Part shown: positions 25,819 to 34,440 of the stretch, piece by piece
How the letters are laid out: every line of letters starts with the position of its first letter
Position numbering within the stretch: the first letter of the stretch is position 1
Assembly: GCA_963782965.1 (NCBI GenBank)
Contig: CAWALV010000002.1
Coordinates: 434,001 to 498,000 of the forward strand
Reading direction: 5' to 3'
Source of the DNA: CAWALV01 sp963782965
GTDB lineage: Bacteria > Actinomycetota > Actinomycetes > Acidothermales > Acidothermaceae
Length of the DNA: 64,000 bases
The notes under the pieces: generated by a model
Told to the model about the DNA's origin: nothing
Database searches by the model: none
What the model saw: only the letters and a program-made list of their open reading frames with translations
Position numbers and translations under genes: made by a program

Positions 25819-26358
25819 ATGAGCGCCGAGATCTCCCTCATCCTCGGCGATATCACCGACCAGCACCACGTCGACGCGATCGTCAACGCGGCGAACTCGT
25901 CGCTGCTGGGTGGTGGCGGGGTCGACGGCGCCATTCATCGTCGTGGCGGTCCCGAGATCCTGGCTGCCTGCCGCGCCCTGCGAGCCGGCCACCTCGGTGG
26001 CGGGCTGCCGACCGGGCAGGCGGTGGCGACGACTGCCGGCAACCTGCATGCCCGGTGGGTCATCCATACGGTCGGCCCGGTGTACTCGCGAAGCGAGGAC
26101 CGCTCGCCGCTCCTCGTTTCCGCCTACCGGGAGTCCTTACGCGTGGCCGGCGACCTCGGCGCCCACAGCGTGGCGTTCCCGGCGATTTCTGCGGGCGTCT
26201 ATGGGTGGCCGATCGACGACGCCGCCCGCATCGCCGTCTCGACAATCGTCGCGGCTACACACCAGACGGCGGCCGTGGTCGACGTCCGGTTCGTGCTCTT
26301 CAGCTCGGCGTCCTACGACGCGTTCGCGGTCGCACTCAAGGCGGCCACCCCGGACTAG
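25819..26358 (+). CDS. Macrodomain protein (O-acetyl-ADP-ribose deacetylase type)
   Basis: A 179-residue single macrodomain. The ligand-binding segments are intact: GDITDQHHVDAIVNAANSSLLGGGGVDGAIHRRGG near the N-terminus (shown in part as VNAANSSLLGGGGVDGAIH), HTVGPVY in the middle and FPAISAGVYGWP in the phosphate loop. Family members remove ADP-ribose from proteins or tRNA, or deacetylate O-acetyl-ADP-ribose. It ends four bases into the convergent gene on the other strand. Confidence 0.93.
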   Translation: MSAEISLILGDITDQHHVDAIVNAANSSLLGGGGVDGAIHRRGGPEILAACRALRAGHLGGGLPTGQAVATTAGNLHARWVIHTVGPVYSRSEDRSPLLVSAYRESLRVAGDLGAHSVAFPAISAGVYGWPIDDAARIAVSTIVAATHQTAAVVDVRFVLFSSASYDAFAVALKAATPD

Positions 26359-26819
26359 CCGCTATCCGCGGCGTCCTCGAGACCTGCGGTGAGGTCGAGG
26401 TCGTCGGGTGGCGAGGTCGGGCACATCCAATGCAAGTAGGGCTTGCCCCACTGGTCGTGGTACTCGTTGGCCCGATGCACCATCGCGCGGTAGTGCTCCT
26501 CGAACGCGTCGGCATCTGAAGACCGGATCGCCGACCTCAGCGGCTCGCAGGTCTCCGCGAGGAACTCCTTGATCGGCGCCTCGTATTTCGGGCGTGAGAA
26601 CGCGCAAAGGTTCAGCTGCTTGACGACCGATCGGAAGAAGTACTCGGCCAGACGCCAGTTCTGCGCCTTACCGGCGTAGTAGAGGCGGTGCATCCGTGGC
26701 CCGAGTTCGGCCATCAAGCGATCCAGCCCGGGTTGCGAGGCGGCGAGTTCATCGAGCGTGAGATCGCGTTTGCCGTTGTTGACGACGTGCGCGTGGTCGG
26801 CATTGCTGAGTTCGGTCAT
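26355..26819 (-). CDS. Hypothetical protein, helical, unrecognised family
   Basis: A 154-residue soluble, largely helical protein starting at ATG 26819, overlapping the hexosaminidase stop. It contains PRMHRLYYAGKAQNWRLAEYFF, then HYRAMVHRANEYHDQWGKPYLHW. The spacing of histidines, with HRLYYAG followed by AN-x-x-H...G-x-Y-x-x-W, recalls small cytochrome-like families that carry CNxCH at this point, but the cysteines are absent, so heme binding is unlikely. I assign no function. Position suggests co-transcription with the SDR and hexosaminidase genes. Confidence 0.65.
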   Translation of the reverse strand: MTELSNADHAHVVNNGKRDLTLDELAASQPGLDRLMAELGPRMHRLYYAGKAQNWRLAEYFFRSVVKQLNLCAFSRPKYEAPIKEFLAETCEPLRSAIRSSDADAFEEHYRAMVHRANEYHDQWGKPYLHWMCPTSPPDDLDLTAGLEDAADSG

Positions 26820-28492
26820 GGGGTCCAGGTCACCTGTGGGGAGTGGTAGAAGTTGATCCCGAGTTGCGTCCATCGCGGAGCCTGCTGCGCCAGCCGGGGC
26901 TCGTAGCCGTTCCAACTGCGCTCTGCCTGGGGCGTCCAGCCGATCTCGGCGATGCCGGCCATCCGGGGCCACGCCAGGTACTCGGCGTCCGCCATCGTGT
27001 GGATGGTCTCGCTCCACAGCGGTGCCTCGACGCCGAGCAGCGCGGCGTCGGTCGCGCCGTCGTCGGTCGGGTCCCACGCGTAGGCGTCGCGCACCTCGGT
27101 CGGGCCCGCCCAGCTGAGGCCGGCCGTCGACCCGGCGGTGTACTTCTGATCCAGATACGCGTGATTCGCCGGCGCTGCAACGACTTTCACTCCCTGTGCG
27201 ATGGCGGCCTTCTCGCTGGCGCCACCGTCTTTGAAGTTCCAGTACTCCGCGACGGCGGTCGGTGCGAGCTTCGCTGCTGAGATCTCTGCCCATCCCATCA
27301 GTTGTTTACCGTGCGACGCGACGATTGTCTGAGCCTTCTGCACGTACGTCACGTACTGTGCCCGCGGCGTGTGCAGCGCTTCGTCTCCACCGAGATCGAG
27401 GTAGCGCCCAGGCGTCAACGCCGCAAGTTCACCCACCACGTCGTCGAGAAACGAGTACGTGATGGGTTTGGTCAGGCACAGCACGCTCACGCTCGCGCTG
27501 TCGCCGGTGTACATCGGCGGCGCGATCCCGTTGCAGTTGAGCTCTGGGTAGGACGACAGAGCCGCGTTGACGTGAGCCGGCGTCTCGATCTCCGGCACGA
27601 TCGTCATGAAGTGAGCCTGCGCGTACTGCACGATGGCGCGGTAGTCGGCCTGCGTGTAGTAGCCGCCTGGCCCGCCGCCCACCTGGGTGCTGGCGCCGTG
27701 AGTCGTGAGCTTGGGCCAGGCGCTGATCGCGATTCGCCACCCCTGATCGTCGGAGAGGTGCAGGTGCAGCACGTTCACCTTGTACAGCGCCAGCTCGTCG
27801 ATGTAACGCTCCACCTCGCGCACGGTGAAGAAATGGCGCGCAACGTCGAGCATCGCACCGCGGTAAGAGAATCGCGGGTAGTCGACGATGTGCCCGCCAA
27901 TCACCCGCCATGGTCCCGGCTCGGGAGACGGCGCCTCGATCGACGCCGGCAGCAGCTGTCGCAGCGTCTCCATCCCGTGAAAGAGCCCGGCCGGATGGAG
28001 CGCGGCGATGACGACACGGTCAGTGGAGACGGCGAGGTCGTAGCCTTCGTCTCCGAGCTCGGGCTCGGCGCTCGTCAGCCGGAGCACGATCGCGTCCTTG
28101 GGCCGCGCGTGGTCGGCCACTGCCGTCACCTTGAGCGGAAAGCCGGTCGCCGGGCGAAGCAGTGCCCCGAGGTCGTCGGCGACCGCTGCGGCGCCATCGC
28201 CGGGTTCGACGGCGATCCGGGTTGCGGCGTCCAGCGTGAACGAGGCAGCGGCGTCGGTCGATGCCGCAACCGGAAGTGGCACCAAGCCCGCGGTGATCGC
28301 GCCGGCCTCGGTTGCCGGTCCAGGTGTGCCCGCCGGCGACTCCTCCGGCGCCGCGGTCGAGGAGTTCGTCGTCACGGCACTGCTCGCCGGGCCGACTGTC
28401 GTAGCGTCGCGAGCTGTGGTCGCCGTACACGCCGTGATCGCCAGTGACGCGGCAGTCGCGAAGACTGCCGGCAGGGCGAAGCGTCGTCTCAC
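26816..28492 (-). CDS. Beta-N-acetylhexosaminidase lipoprotein (GH20)
   Basis: A 558-residue secreted glycosidase from GTG 28492. A signal peptide ends in ITAC (lipobox, about residue 19), followed by a Thr/Ser/Pro linker. The GH20b-like domain precedes the catalytic barrel with FSYRGAMLDVARHFF, VLHLHLSDDQGWRIAI, EIETPAHVNAALSSYPELNC and the catalytic acid pair in YLDLGGDEAL. Tryptophans of the active site are seen in YWNFKDGG and VEAPLWSETI. It removes terminal GlcNAc or GalNAc, from chitin fragments, glycans or muropeptides. The start overlaps the SDR stop (GTGA). Confidence 0.93.
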   Translation of the reverse strand: MRRRFALPAVFATAASLAITACTATTARDATTVGPASSAVTTNSSTAAPEESPAGTPGPATEAGAITAGLVPLPVAASTDAAASFTLDAATRIAVEPGDGAAAVADDLGALLRPATGFPLKVTAVADHARPKDAIVLRLTSAEPELGDEGYDLAVSTDRVVIAALHPAGLFHGMETLRQLLPASIEAPSPEPGPWRVIGGHIVDYPRFSYRGAMLDVARHFFTVREVERYIDELALYKVNVLHLHLSDDQGWRIAISAWPKLTTHGASTQVGGGPGGYYTQADYRAIVQYAQAHFMTIVPEIETPAHVNAALSSYPELNCNGIAPPMYTGDSASVSVLCLTKPITYSFLDDVVGELAALTPGRYLDLGGDEALHTPRAQYVTYVQKAQTIVASHGKQLMGWAEISAAKLAPTAVAEYWNFKDGGASEKAAIAQGVKVVAAPANHAYLDQKYTAGSTAGLSWAGPTEVRDAYAWDPTDDGATDAALLGVEAPLWSETIHTMADAEYLAWPRMAGIAEIGWTPQAERSWNGYEPRLAQQAPRWTQLGINFYHSPQVTWTP

Positions 28493-29259
28493 GTCGTTCG
28501 GTGCACCTTGTGTTGAGCGGCTTGAGCCAACGGCTTGACCACCAGCAAATCTACGTTCACGTGCGGGGGCCGGGTAGCGCACCACGCGACGCAGTCGGCG
28601 ACGTCGTCCGCGGTGAGGGGCTCCTCGACGCCCTCGTAGACCTTGCTCGCTCGCTCGGCGTCGCCGCGAAACCGCACAAGCGAAAACTCCTCCGTGCGCA
28701 CCATGCCGGGGGCGATTTCGGTCACGCGCACCGGCTGCCCGCACAGTTCCAGCCGCAGGGTCTCAGTCAGGGCTGCCGCGGCATGCTTCGCCGCCGTGTA
28801 CCCGCCGCCGCCTTCGTAGACGATGCGGCCCGCGGTCGACCCGATGACGATCACGTGACCTGCGCCCGAACGGGTGAGCGCCGGCAGCAGCGCCTGCGTC
28901 ATCCGCAGCGCCCCGATCACGTTGACCTCATACATCCGCTGCCAGTCTGCCGGGTCGGCCTTCGCGATCGGTTCCAGCCCGATCGCTCCGCCTGCCACGT
29001 TGACGAGCAGCGAGCACTCCACGACGGACGACGCGAGGTCGGCCACCGAATCGGGTGCCGTGACGTCGAGGGCAACGGCACGCCCGCCGATCTCGGTGGC
29101 GAGGGGGATCAGTCGCTCGAGGCGCCGAGCCGCGCAAACCACGTCGAACCCATCGGCGGCCAGCCGACGCGCCGTCGCGGCCCCGATACCGCTGCTGGCT
29201 CCGGTGACGACCGCGGTTCCCCTCGGCGCTCGCCCGCCCCCGGTTGCTCCATCGCTCAT
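28489..29259 (-). CDS. Short-chain dehydrogenase/reductase
   Basis: A 256-residue classical SDR. The cofactor motif TGASSGIG is near residue 19; the usual NNAG appears as NVAG; the catalytic Ser lies in IGSTAGR and the YXXXK pair is YTAAK. The C-terminus KPLAQAAQHKVHRTT is typical of the serine 3-dehydrogenase-like branch. The start is ATG 29259. A -10-like CAGGAT (minus strand) ends six bases upstream. It leads a three-gene minus-strand group with the GH20 enzyme and a hypothetical protein. Substrate is unknown. Confidence 0.9.
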   Translation of the reverse strand: MSDGATGGGRAPRGTAVVTGASSGIGAATARRLAADGFDVVCAARRLERLIPLATEIGGRAVALDVTAPDSVADLASSVVECSLLVNVAGGAIGLEPIAKADPADWQRMYEVNVIGALRMTQALLPALTRSGAGHVIVIGSTAGRIVYEGGGGYTAAKHAAAALTETLRLELCGQPVRVTEIAPGMVRTEEFSLVRFRGDAERASKVYEGVEEPLTADDVADCVAWCATRPPHVNVDLLVVKPLAQAAQHKVHRTT

Positions 29260-29461
29260 AAGGGCATCCTGGCAGGCCAGGCCAGGCCAGCACTGCCACC
29301 GGTCCCACCGTCGGGTAAGCGAGCGGCGCGCGGGGAATGGGCTGTCTGGTTTGATCGTTGCCTCGGTCGTGGCCCGGTCCCGAGCCGGGCTTGCTCGCGG
29401 CCGGTCTCGTCTCGCAGCCGCGCAGGTCCGTTCGGCAGGCGGCAACCTCGGAGGTCAACCG

Positions 29462-30883
29462 GTGCCCGATCCGCACGAACCGCGCAGCCACGGCTCGCGC
29501 CCGCTCACCGTCGCCCGCTCAGCAGCTGCGTTCACCCGGCCGGCGTCCCGGCTCCCGGTACTGCCGCCGTTGCGCCGGGTCGCGATGCTGAGCCTTCACA
29601 CCTCCCCGGTCGAGCAGCCGGGCAGCGGCGACGCAGGCGGGATGAACGTGTACGTCGTCGAGGTCGGCCGCCGCCTCGCCGCGATGGGCGTCGCCGTTGA
29701 GGTGTTCACCCGCGCGACGTCCAGTGACCAGCCCCCGGTGCAGCATCTCGCCGAGCGCTTCTCGGTCAGAAACATCGTCGCCGGCCCGCTCGAACCGCTG
29801 CCGAAGGAGGACCTGCCGGCGCAACTGTGTGCCTTCAGCGCGGCGGTCCTGCGTGCGGAAGCCGCACGTGAACCCGGCTGGTATGACCTGGTGCACTCCC
29901 ACTACTGGCTTTCCGGGCAGGTCGGCTGGCTGGCGAAGGAACGGTGGGGCGTTCCGCTGGTGCACACGATGCACACCATGGCCAAGGTCAAGAACGCTGC
30001 TCTTGCTGAGGGCGATTCGCCCGAACCTGCCGCTCGGGCCATCGGCGAGGCGCAGGTCGTCGAAGCCGCCGACCGGCTCATCGCGAACACGCCCGCCGAG
30101 GCTGCCGAGTTGGTCGACTTGTACGGCGCGGCGCCCGACGCCGTCCGCGTGGTGCCGCCGGGCGTCGATCTCGACCGCTACCGCCCGGCAGCGGGAGGCC
30201 AGGATGCGGCACGCCGCCGGCTGGGCTTGCCGCCCGACCGGGCGATTCTGCTGTTCGTCGGTCGCTTGCAGCCGTTGAAAGCCCCGGACCTGCTGATCCG
30301 CGCCCTGGCCGTGATCGTGCGCGACCGTCCCGAGCTGCGTGATCACGTCCTCGCGGTCGTGGTGGGTGGCCCGAGCGGCGCCGGGACGGTTGAGCCGGCC
30401 CACCTGCGCGCGCTCGCCGCCGAACTCGGTGTCGGCGATCTCGTGCGGTTCGAACCGCCTGCTGCGGCCGGTCGCCTCGCTGATTTCTACCGGGCCGCCA
30501 CCGTGACGGTCGTGCCGTCGTACAACGAGTCGTTCGGCCTGGTCGCCCTGGAATCGCAGGCGTGCGGCACGCCGGTCGTGGCGGCCCGGGTGGGCGGCCT
30601 GACGACCACGGTCGACGACGGCACGAGCGGGTTGCTGGTCGACGGGCACGATCCGCGTCACTACGCCACCGTCCTGACCAGCGTGATCATGGACGACGCG
30701 CTGCGCGGGTCGTTGTCCACCAATGCCATCCGTCATGCCACGGGCTTCGGCTGGGCACGTACTGTCGAAGGTGTCCTCGACGTGTACAGCGAGGCGATCC
30801 TGGCCGGCCGCGGCCTCGATCGCGATCTTCGCGGAGACATACCTGAGGTCGCCGAAGGGTTGTCGATCGCATACGGGCGGTGA
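29462..30883 (+). CDS. mshA: D-inositol-3-phosphate glycosyltransferase
   Basis: A 473-residue GT4 enzyme that makes GlcNAc-inositol phosphate, the first step of mycothiol synthesis. Hallmarks are LHTSPVEQPGSGDAGGMNVYV, EVFTRATSSDQPP, AQLCAFSAAVLRAEA, YDLVHSHYWLSGQVGWL, LVHTMHTMAKVKNAALA, VGRLQPLKAPDLLI and PSYNESFGLVALESQACGTPVVAA. GTG 29462 is chosen because GGAGG lies eight bases upstream. As in mycobacteria, a YbjN-like gene and gpm follow. Its presence indicates that the organism makes mycothiol. Confidence 0.96.
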   Translation: MPDPHEPRSHGSRPLTVARSAAAFTRPASRLPVLPPLRRVAMLSLHTSPVEQPGSGDAGGMNVYVVEVGRRLAAMGVAVEVFTRATSSDQPPVQHLAERFSVRNIVAGPLEPLPKEDLPAQLCAFSAAVLRAEAAREPGWYDLVHSHYWLSGQVGWLAKERWGVPLVHTMHTMAKVKNAALAEGDSPEPAARAIGEAQVVEAADRLIANTPAEAAELVDLYGAAPDAVRVVPPGVDLDRYRPAAGGQDAARRRLGLPPDRAILLFVGRLQPLKAPDLLIRALAVIVRDRPELRDHVLAVVVGGPSGAGTVEPAHLRALAAELGVGDLVRFEPPAAAGRLADFYRAATVTVVPSYNESFGLVALESQACGTPVVAARVGGLTTTVDDGTSGLLVDGHDPRHYATVLTSVIMDDALRGSLSTNAIRHATGFGWARTVEGVLDVYSEAILAGRGLDRDLRGDIPEVAEGLSIAYGR

Positions 30884-30889
30884 GGTCGG

Positions 30890-31417
30890 ATGAGCTGGCT
30901 CGCGCGGGCTGAGGTCGAAGGCGTGGTCCGCGCAGCGCTCGCCGAAGGCAACGTCGCTTTCGAGCAACTCGCTGAGACCACCTTCCTCGTGCATCTCGAG
31001 GGCCGTGCGGGGCTCCAGTTGCCGGTTCGGCTGGTCATCGGCGATGCCACGCTGCTGGTCGAGGCATTCTTCGTGCGGCGTCCCGACGACAACGCGGCCG
31101 ACTTCTACCGCTTCCTGCTCGAGCGCAATGCCCACGCCGGCGACGTGCACTTCGCCATCGGCCGGGGCGGCGACGTCTACCTCCTCGGGCGGATGCCCTT
31201 CCTGCTCCTCACACCGGAAGAACTCGGCCGGGTGCTCGGCGCGGTCGTCGACTGTGCGGAAGCCGCCTTCGACGCGGCCCGGGGGAGCGGCTTCGCGCCG
31301 GCAATCAACCGCGACCGGCGCTGGCACGAACATGCGCCGCTGGAGGATCCCGGCGCGCTCGCGTCCCCTGACTTCACTGCGACTTCGCCCGGCGGTCGGC
31401 ACCGGCGGCGCGGCTGA
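30890..31417 (+). CDS. YbjN-domain protein
   Basis: A 175-residue protein with a YbjN-like alpha/beta domain (TTFLVHLEGRAGLQLPVRLVIGD, FYRFLLERNAHAGDVHFAIG, GDVYLLGRMPFLLLTPEEL), related to type III secretion chaperone folds. The C-terminal 35 residues are hydrophilic and low complexity. It starts seven bases after mshA, the same neighbour as in mycobacteria (Rv0487). Function is unknown. Confidence 0.87.
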   Translation: MSWLARAEVEGVVRAALAEGNVAFEQLAETTFLVHLEGRAGLQLPVRLVIGDATLLVEAFFVRRPDDNAADFYRFLLERNAHAGDVHFAIGRGGDVYLLGRMPFLLLTPEELGRVLGAVVDCAEAAFDAARGSGFAPAINRDRRWHEHAPLEDPGALASPDFTATSPGGRHRRRG

Positions 31418-31470
31418 ATGAGACCCGTTGAGCAGTGGCGATCACCATCGGCAACTGTCAGGATGCGTCG

Positions 31471-31698
31471 ATGGAGAAGGTTCCCTCTCTACGACGGGGG
31501 CAGCGGCTGTCCGGCTCCGAGCGCGCCAACCTCGGCGATGACCTCCTGGAGCGCTACCGCGGCGGCAGCAGCATCCGCGAGATATGCCAACAGACCGGCT
31601 ACAGCATCGGCCGGGTACGCCGCCTGCTCATCGATGCGGGAGTCGAGTTCCGGGGTCGAGGCGGGGCCACCAGGCGACGTCCGATCACCGGAATCTGA
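31471..31698 (+). CDS. Small helix-turn-helix protein
   Basis: A 75-residue protein from ATG 31471 (MEKVPSLRRGQRLSGSERANLG). A helix-turn-helix lies at about residues 28-55 (LLERYRGGSSIREICQQTGY and SIGRVRRLLIDAGV), and a conserved RGRGGATRR tail follows. Short HTH proteins with the same LRRG...RGRGGATR frame are common in Streptomyces and relatives. A -10-like CAGGAT ends six bases before the ATG, suggesting leaderless expression. Target genes are unknown. Confidence 0.8.
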   Translation: MEKVPSLRRGQRLSGSERANLGDDLLERYRGGSSIREICQQTGYSIGRVRRLLIDAGVEFRGRGGATRRRPITGI

Positions 31699-31769
31699 GG
31701 TGCGAATTCTCACCCTCGGTTCCTGACCCTGCTCCCGAGCGCCGCGATGCATCTGGCAGGCTGAACGGC

Positions 31770-32540
31770 ATGGCGGAAAATGTGGTCTCGAACATCGGAA
31801 CGCTCATCTTGCTGCGCCACGGTGAGAGTGAGTGGAACGCGAAAAACCTGTTCACCGGTTGGGTTGACGTCGACCTCTCCGCCAAGGGCGAAGCCGAGGC
31901 GGCCAATGGCGGCCGGCTGCTCGCCGAGAAGGGTCTGCGCCCTGACGTCGTCCACACGTCGGTGCTGCGTCGTGCGATCCGTACGGCGAACATCGCGCTC
32001 GATGCCGCTGACCTGCTGTGGCTTCCCGTTCGCCGCACGTGGCGCTTGAACGAGCGGCATTACGGTGCGCTGCAAGGAAAAGACAAGAAGGCGACTCTCG
32101 AAGCGTATGGCGAGGAGCAGTTCACGTTGTGGCGTCGCTCGTACGACGTTCCGCCGCCGCCGATAGCCGACGACGACGAGTTCTCCCAGGCCGCCGACCG
32201 GCGCTACGCGACACTGCCCGCCGAAGTGCGGCCGCGCACCGAATGCCTGAAGGACGTCGTCGCCAGGTTGTTGCCCTACTGGTACGACTCGGTCGTGCCG
32301 GAGTTGTACGCCGGCAAGAACGTGTTGATCGTCGCGCACGGGAACTCACTTCGAGCACTGGTCAAGCACCTCGACCAGATCTCCGACCGCGACATCGCCG
32401 CATTGAACATCCCGACCGGTATCCCGCTCGCCTACCGGCTCGACGCCGACCTGCATCCGGTCGTTGCGGGTGGCGAGTACCTCGACCCGGCCGCTGCGGT
32501 GGCGGCCGCGGCCGCGGTGGCGAACCAGGGTCGTCGCTGA
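31770..32540 (+). CDS. gpmA: 2,3-bisphosphoglycerate-dependent phosphoglycerate mutase
   Basis: A 256-residue glycolytic enzyme interconverting 3- and 2-phosphoglycerate. The phosphohistidine motif LRHGESEWN, then NLFTGWVDVDLSAKG, RTWRLNERHYGALQG and the second histidine in IVAHGNSLRAL are all present. The C-terminus carries an Ala-rich tail (about residues 240-252). The start is ATG 31770, with a -10-like CAGGCT seven bases upstream. It sits in the mshA-ybjN-gpm cluster shared with mycobacteria. Confidence 0.95.
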   Translation: MAENVVSNIGTLILLRHGESEWNAKNLFTGWVDVDLSAKGEAEAANGGRLLAEKGLRPDVVHTSVLRRAIRTANIALDAADLLWLPVRRTWRLNERHYGALQGKDKKATLEAYGEEQFTLWRRSYDVPPPPIADDDEFSQAADRRYATLPAEVRPRTECLKDVVARLLPYWYDSVVPELYAGKNVLIVAHGNSLRALVKHLDQISDRDIAALNIPTGIPLAYRLDADLHPVVAGGEYLDPAAAVAAAAAVANQGRR

Positions 32541-32568
32541 ACCTTGCCGGTGCGACCGGCGTGGTTCG

Positions 32569-33276
32569 TCAGCCGGATGACGAGGCTGTAGCGGACGCGG
32601 CCGGGCTGCTCGCCGACGCTGACACCGACGGTGACACCGAGCCGCCGGCAGACGCCGACGACGCCACAGACGCCACAGACGACGCGGACGGCGATGCGCT
32701 GCTCGGGGCGGCGCTCGGCAGGAACGTGCCCGCGGCCGACGCCGAATGCACCGGCACCAGCAGGTTCTCCGCCGTTCCGTTGCTCGCGAAGTCGAGTGAG
32801 ACCTGAACGGTCTGGCCGTCTTCCAGCGAAGTCTTGAGCGATTGGAGGGCAAGGGTGATCCGCGCCGTCCCCGGGGCGTTGCCGCTGCCCGCCGGCACAT
32901 CGGGTTTGCCGACAACGCTGATCGAACCCGCGACGGGCTGCGGACTTGCGGATGGGCTGACTCCGTCGGGCACGGTCGTCACCGAGGTATTGGCGACCTG
33001 AAGAGAGTCGGCTCGGCTTGCGTGGTTCACGACGACGAACTCGAGGTAGGCGACCCCCCCGGCCGACGCGACGTCATCGTTCGGCACGAACACTTGTGCG
33101 TCGAACACCGACAGCGACGCCGAAACGCTGGCGGAGGCCGCCTGCAGGTTCGCGACCGCGTGCCGGGTAGGAGCGTTGAACCCGGTGGCGCATCCCGCCA
33201 GCAGTGGCGCACCGGCGAGGAAGGCCACGGCGGCCGGCGCCCGACGGGACAGCCGGCGTCTGCGAAGGTTGCTCAC
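32569..33276 (-). CDS. LpqE-like lipoprotein
   Basis: A 235-residue exported protein from GTG 33276. The signal peptide ends with a lipobox LLAGC at about residues 25-29. A central beta-sandwich domain (VAYLEFVVVNHASRADSLQVANTSV, VPAGSGNAPGTARITLALQSLKTSLEDGQTV, shown in part) resembles the PCu(A)C/LpqE group. The last 50 residues are almost only Ser, Ala, Val and Pro. In mycobacteria lpqE lies next to carD, ispD and ispF, as here. A role in metal (copper) binding is possible but the His/Met ligands are not evident. Confidence 0.72.
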   Translation of the reverse strand: MSNLRRRRLSRRAPAAVAFLAGAPLLAGCATGFNAPTRHAVANLQAASASVSASLSVFDAQVFVPNDDVASAGGVAYLEFVVVNHASRADSLQVANTSVTTVPDGVSPSASPQPVAGSISVVGKPDVPAGSGNAPGTARITLALQSLKTSLEDGQTVQVSLDFASNGTAENLLVPVHSASAAGTFLPSAAPSSASPSASSVASVASSASAGGSVSPSVSASASSPAASATASSSG

Positions 33277-33355
33277 GGTGCCTTCCCTTCCGGTCGCGTT
33301 CACGGCCGTAGCGTAACCAGCGGGCACCGTCGGCAATCGCGGTGGGCTGCCTGGT

Positions 33356-33440
33356 GCAGCGCCGGCTAGGCGCCCGGTTGGCGCAGCGCCGGCTAGGCGC
33401 CTGGTTGGCGCAGCGCCGGCTAGGCGCCAGGTTGGCGCAG
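33356..33440. repeat. 27-bp tandem repeat, about three copies, carrying a duplicated stop codon
   Basis: Units begin at 33356, 33383, 33410 and (partial) 33437. Each contains GCAGCGCCGGCTAGGCGCC, which can fold as GCGCC-GGCTA-GGCGC. On the minus strand the array starts at the C-terminal codons (RQPGA-stop) of the thioredoxin-like gene, so the coding tail and its TAG have been duplicated into the spacer before the LpqE-like gene. Confidence 0.85.
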
Positions 33441-34178
33441 TGTCGCCAGCACCGGCCCCAGCAGGGTTCGTTCCGCGTACCCCCGGACGACGGCAGCCAC
33501 GACGCCGTCCGCATGAACCGGGACGACGGTCAGCCCGGTGGGGTCTGCTGGGCCGAACGCCGTCCCCAGTCGCCCTTCGGTGTCGACGACCGGCTTCACG
33601 TCGGCGGTACCCGCTTGCCGGGCCAAGTCGTCGAGCGTCGCGCGCTGGCCGGCCGTCCCTACCAGGAAGACCGTGAGGCCCTCGACCGACGCCGTCCGCT
33701 CCAGCTGGCGCAGCGCCGTGGCGCAATGACACCCCGCCGGCAGCAGTGCGACGACCCCGGGTCGCAGCAGCCGTGCGTCAACCGCGCCGTCCGGCGTCTG
33801 CAAGGTCGCTGCGGGCAGCAGGCCCCCCACGGAAGCGGGGGCGGCGGTCGTCGAGGCGAGCGGCAGCGCGACCGCGGGCACCGGGTGGGTGGGGGATCGG
33901 GTCGAGAAGGCGGCGATCATGGTCGCGATCATGCCGATCGCGGCCAGGCAGGCGGCCACCGCGGCCACAGCCACGTTCCGCCCGCGTCGGCGCCCGGGGG
34001 GGAGCAGCCGCTCGGCCATCCGTCGCGGTCGCCGCCAGCGCCGTTCCCGCCGCCATGCCTCGGTGTCGCGCGCGAGTTCGCGCGCGTCGTCCGGCACGCC
34101 CGTCGGATCGCCGGGTGCGCCACCGGCCAGGTCACTGCCGGGTGGCTCGGGCGGCCCCGGCGGCTGCGCTGGCTCCAT
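33420..34178 (-). CDS. Membrane-anchored thioredoxin-like protein, CxC type
   Basis: A 252-residue protein with a Pro-rich, basic N-terminus, one membrane helix (about residues 68-90) and an extracytoplasmic thioredoxin-like domain. The position of the usual CxxC is occupied by GCHC in VALLPAGCHCATALRQLE (about residues 148-151). The fold is supported by VEGLTVFLVGTAGQ, KPVVDTEGRLGTAFG and GLTVVPVHADGVVAAVVRG. It probably handles disulfides or a metal outside the membrane. Its 3' end is the seed of a tandem repeat. It is encoded between lpqE-like and carD genes, divergent from carD. Confidence 0.7.
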   Translation of the reverse strand: MEPAQPPGPPEPPGSDLAGGAPGDPTGVPDDARELARDTEAWRRERRWRRPRRMAERLLPPGRRRGRNVAVAAVAACLAAIGMIATMIAAFSTRSPTHPVPAVALPLASTTAAPASVGGLLPAATLQTPDGAVDARLLRPGVVALLPAGCHCATALRQLERTASVEGLTVFLVGTAGQRATLDDLARQAGTADVKPVVDTEGRLGTAFGPADPTGLTVVPVHADGVVAAVVRGYAERTLLGPVLATLRQPGA

Positions 34179-34440
34179 CGTCGGTGATCCGATCTGGCGA
34201 AGTCTCGAGTGTGGCTGCGTTCATTTATGCAGGTTTCCCCGGTGTTCGGGCGCTGCGATGCGGCAGTCGGGAGTCGTTGCGACGGCACACCGCGCCTGCA
34301 ATTGTCAAGACCCCGGCGGTATTCCATCCAGCCTCATGCGACGCGCATACGGCCTCTGACCTGCAAAGATGCATCACGTCCCCGTCACCGCCGGGCATTC
34401 GCGTGGTATCCTCGAACGCGGCGGAAGGGGTTTGTGCCAC

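Noticed and set aside
33356..33440. CRISPR array
   Set aside because: The 27-bp units abut without spacers, so this is a simple tandem repeat. The same applies to 53675-53731 and to the coding repeats at 17850-18640 and 39002-39178.
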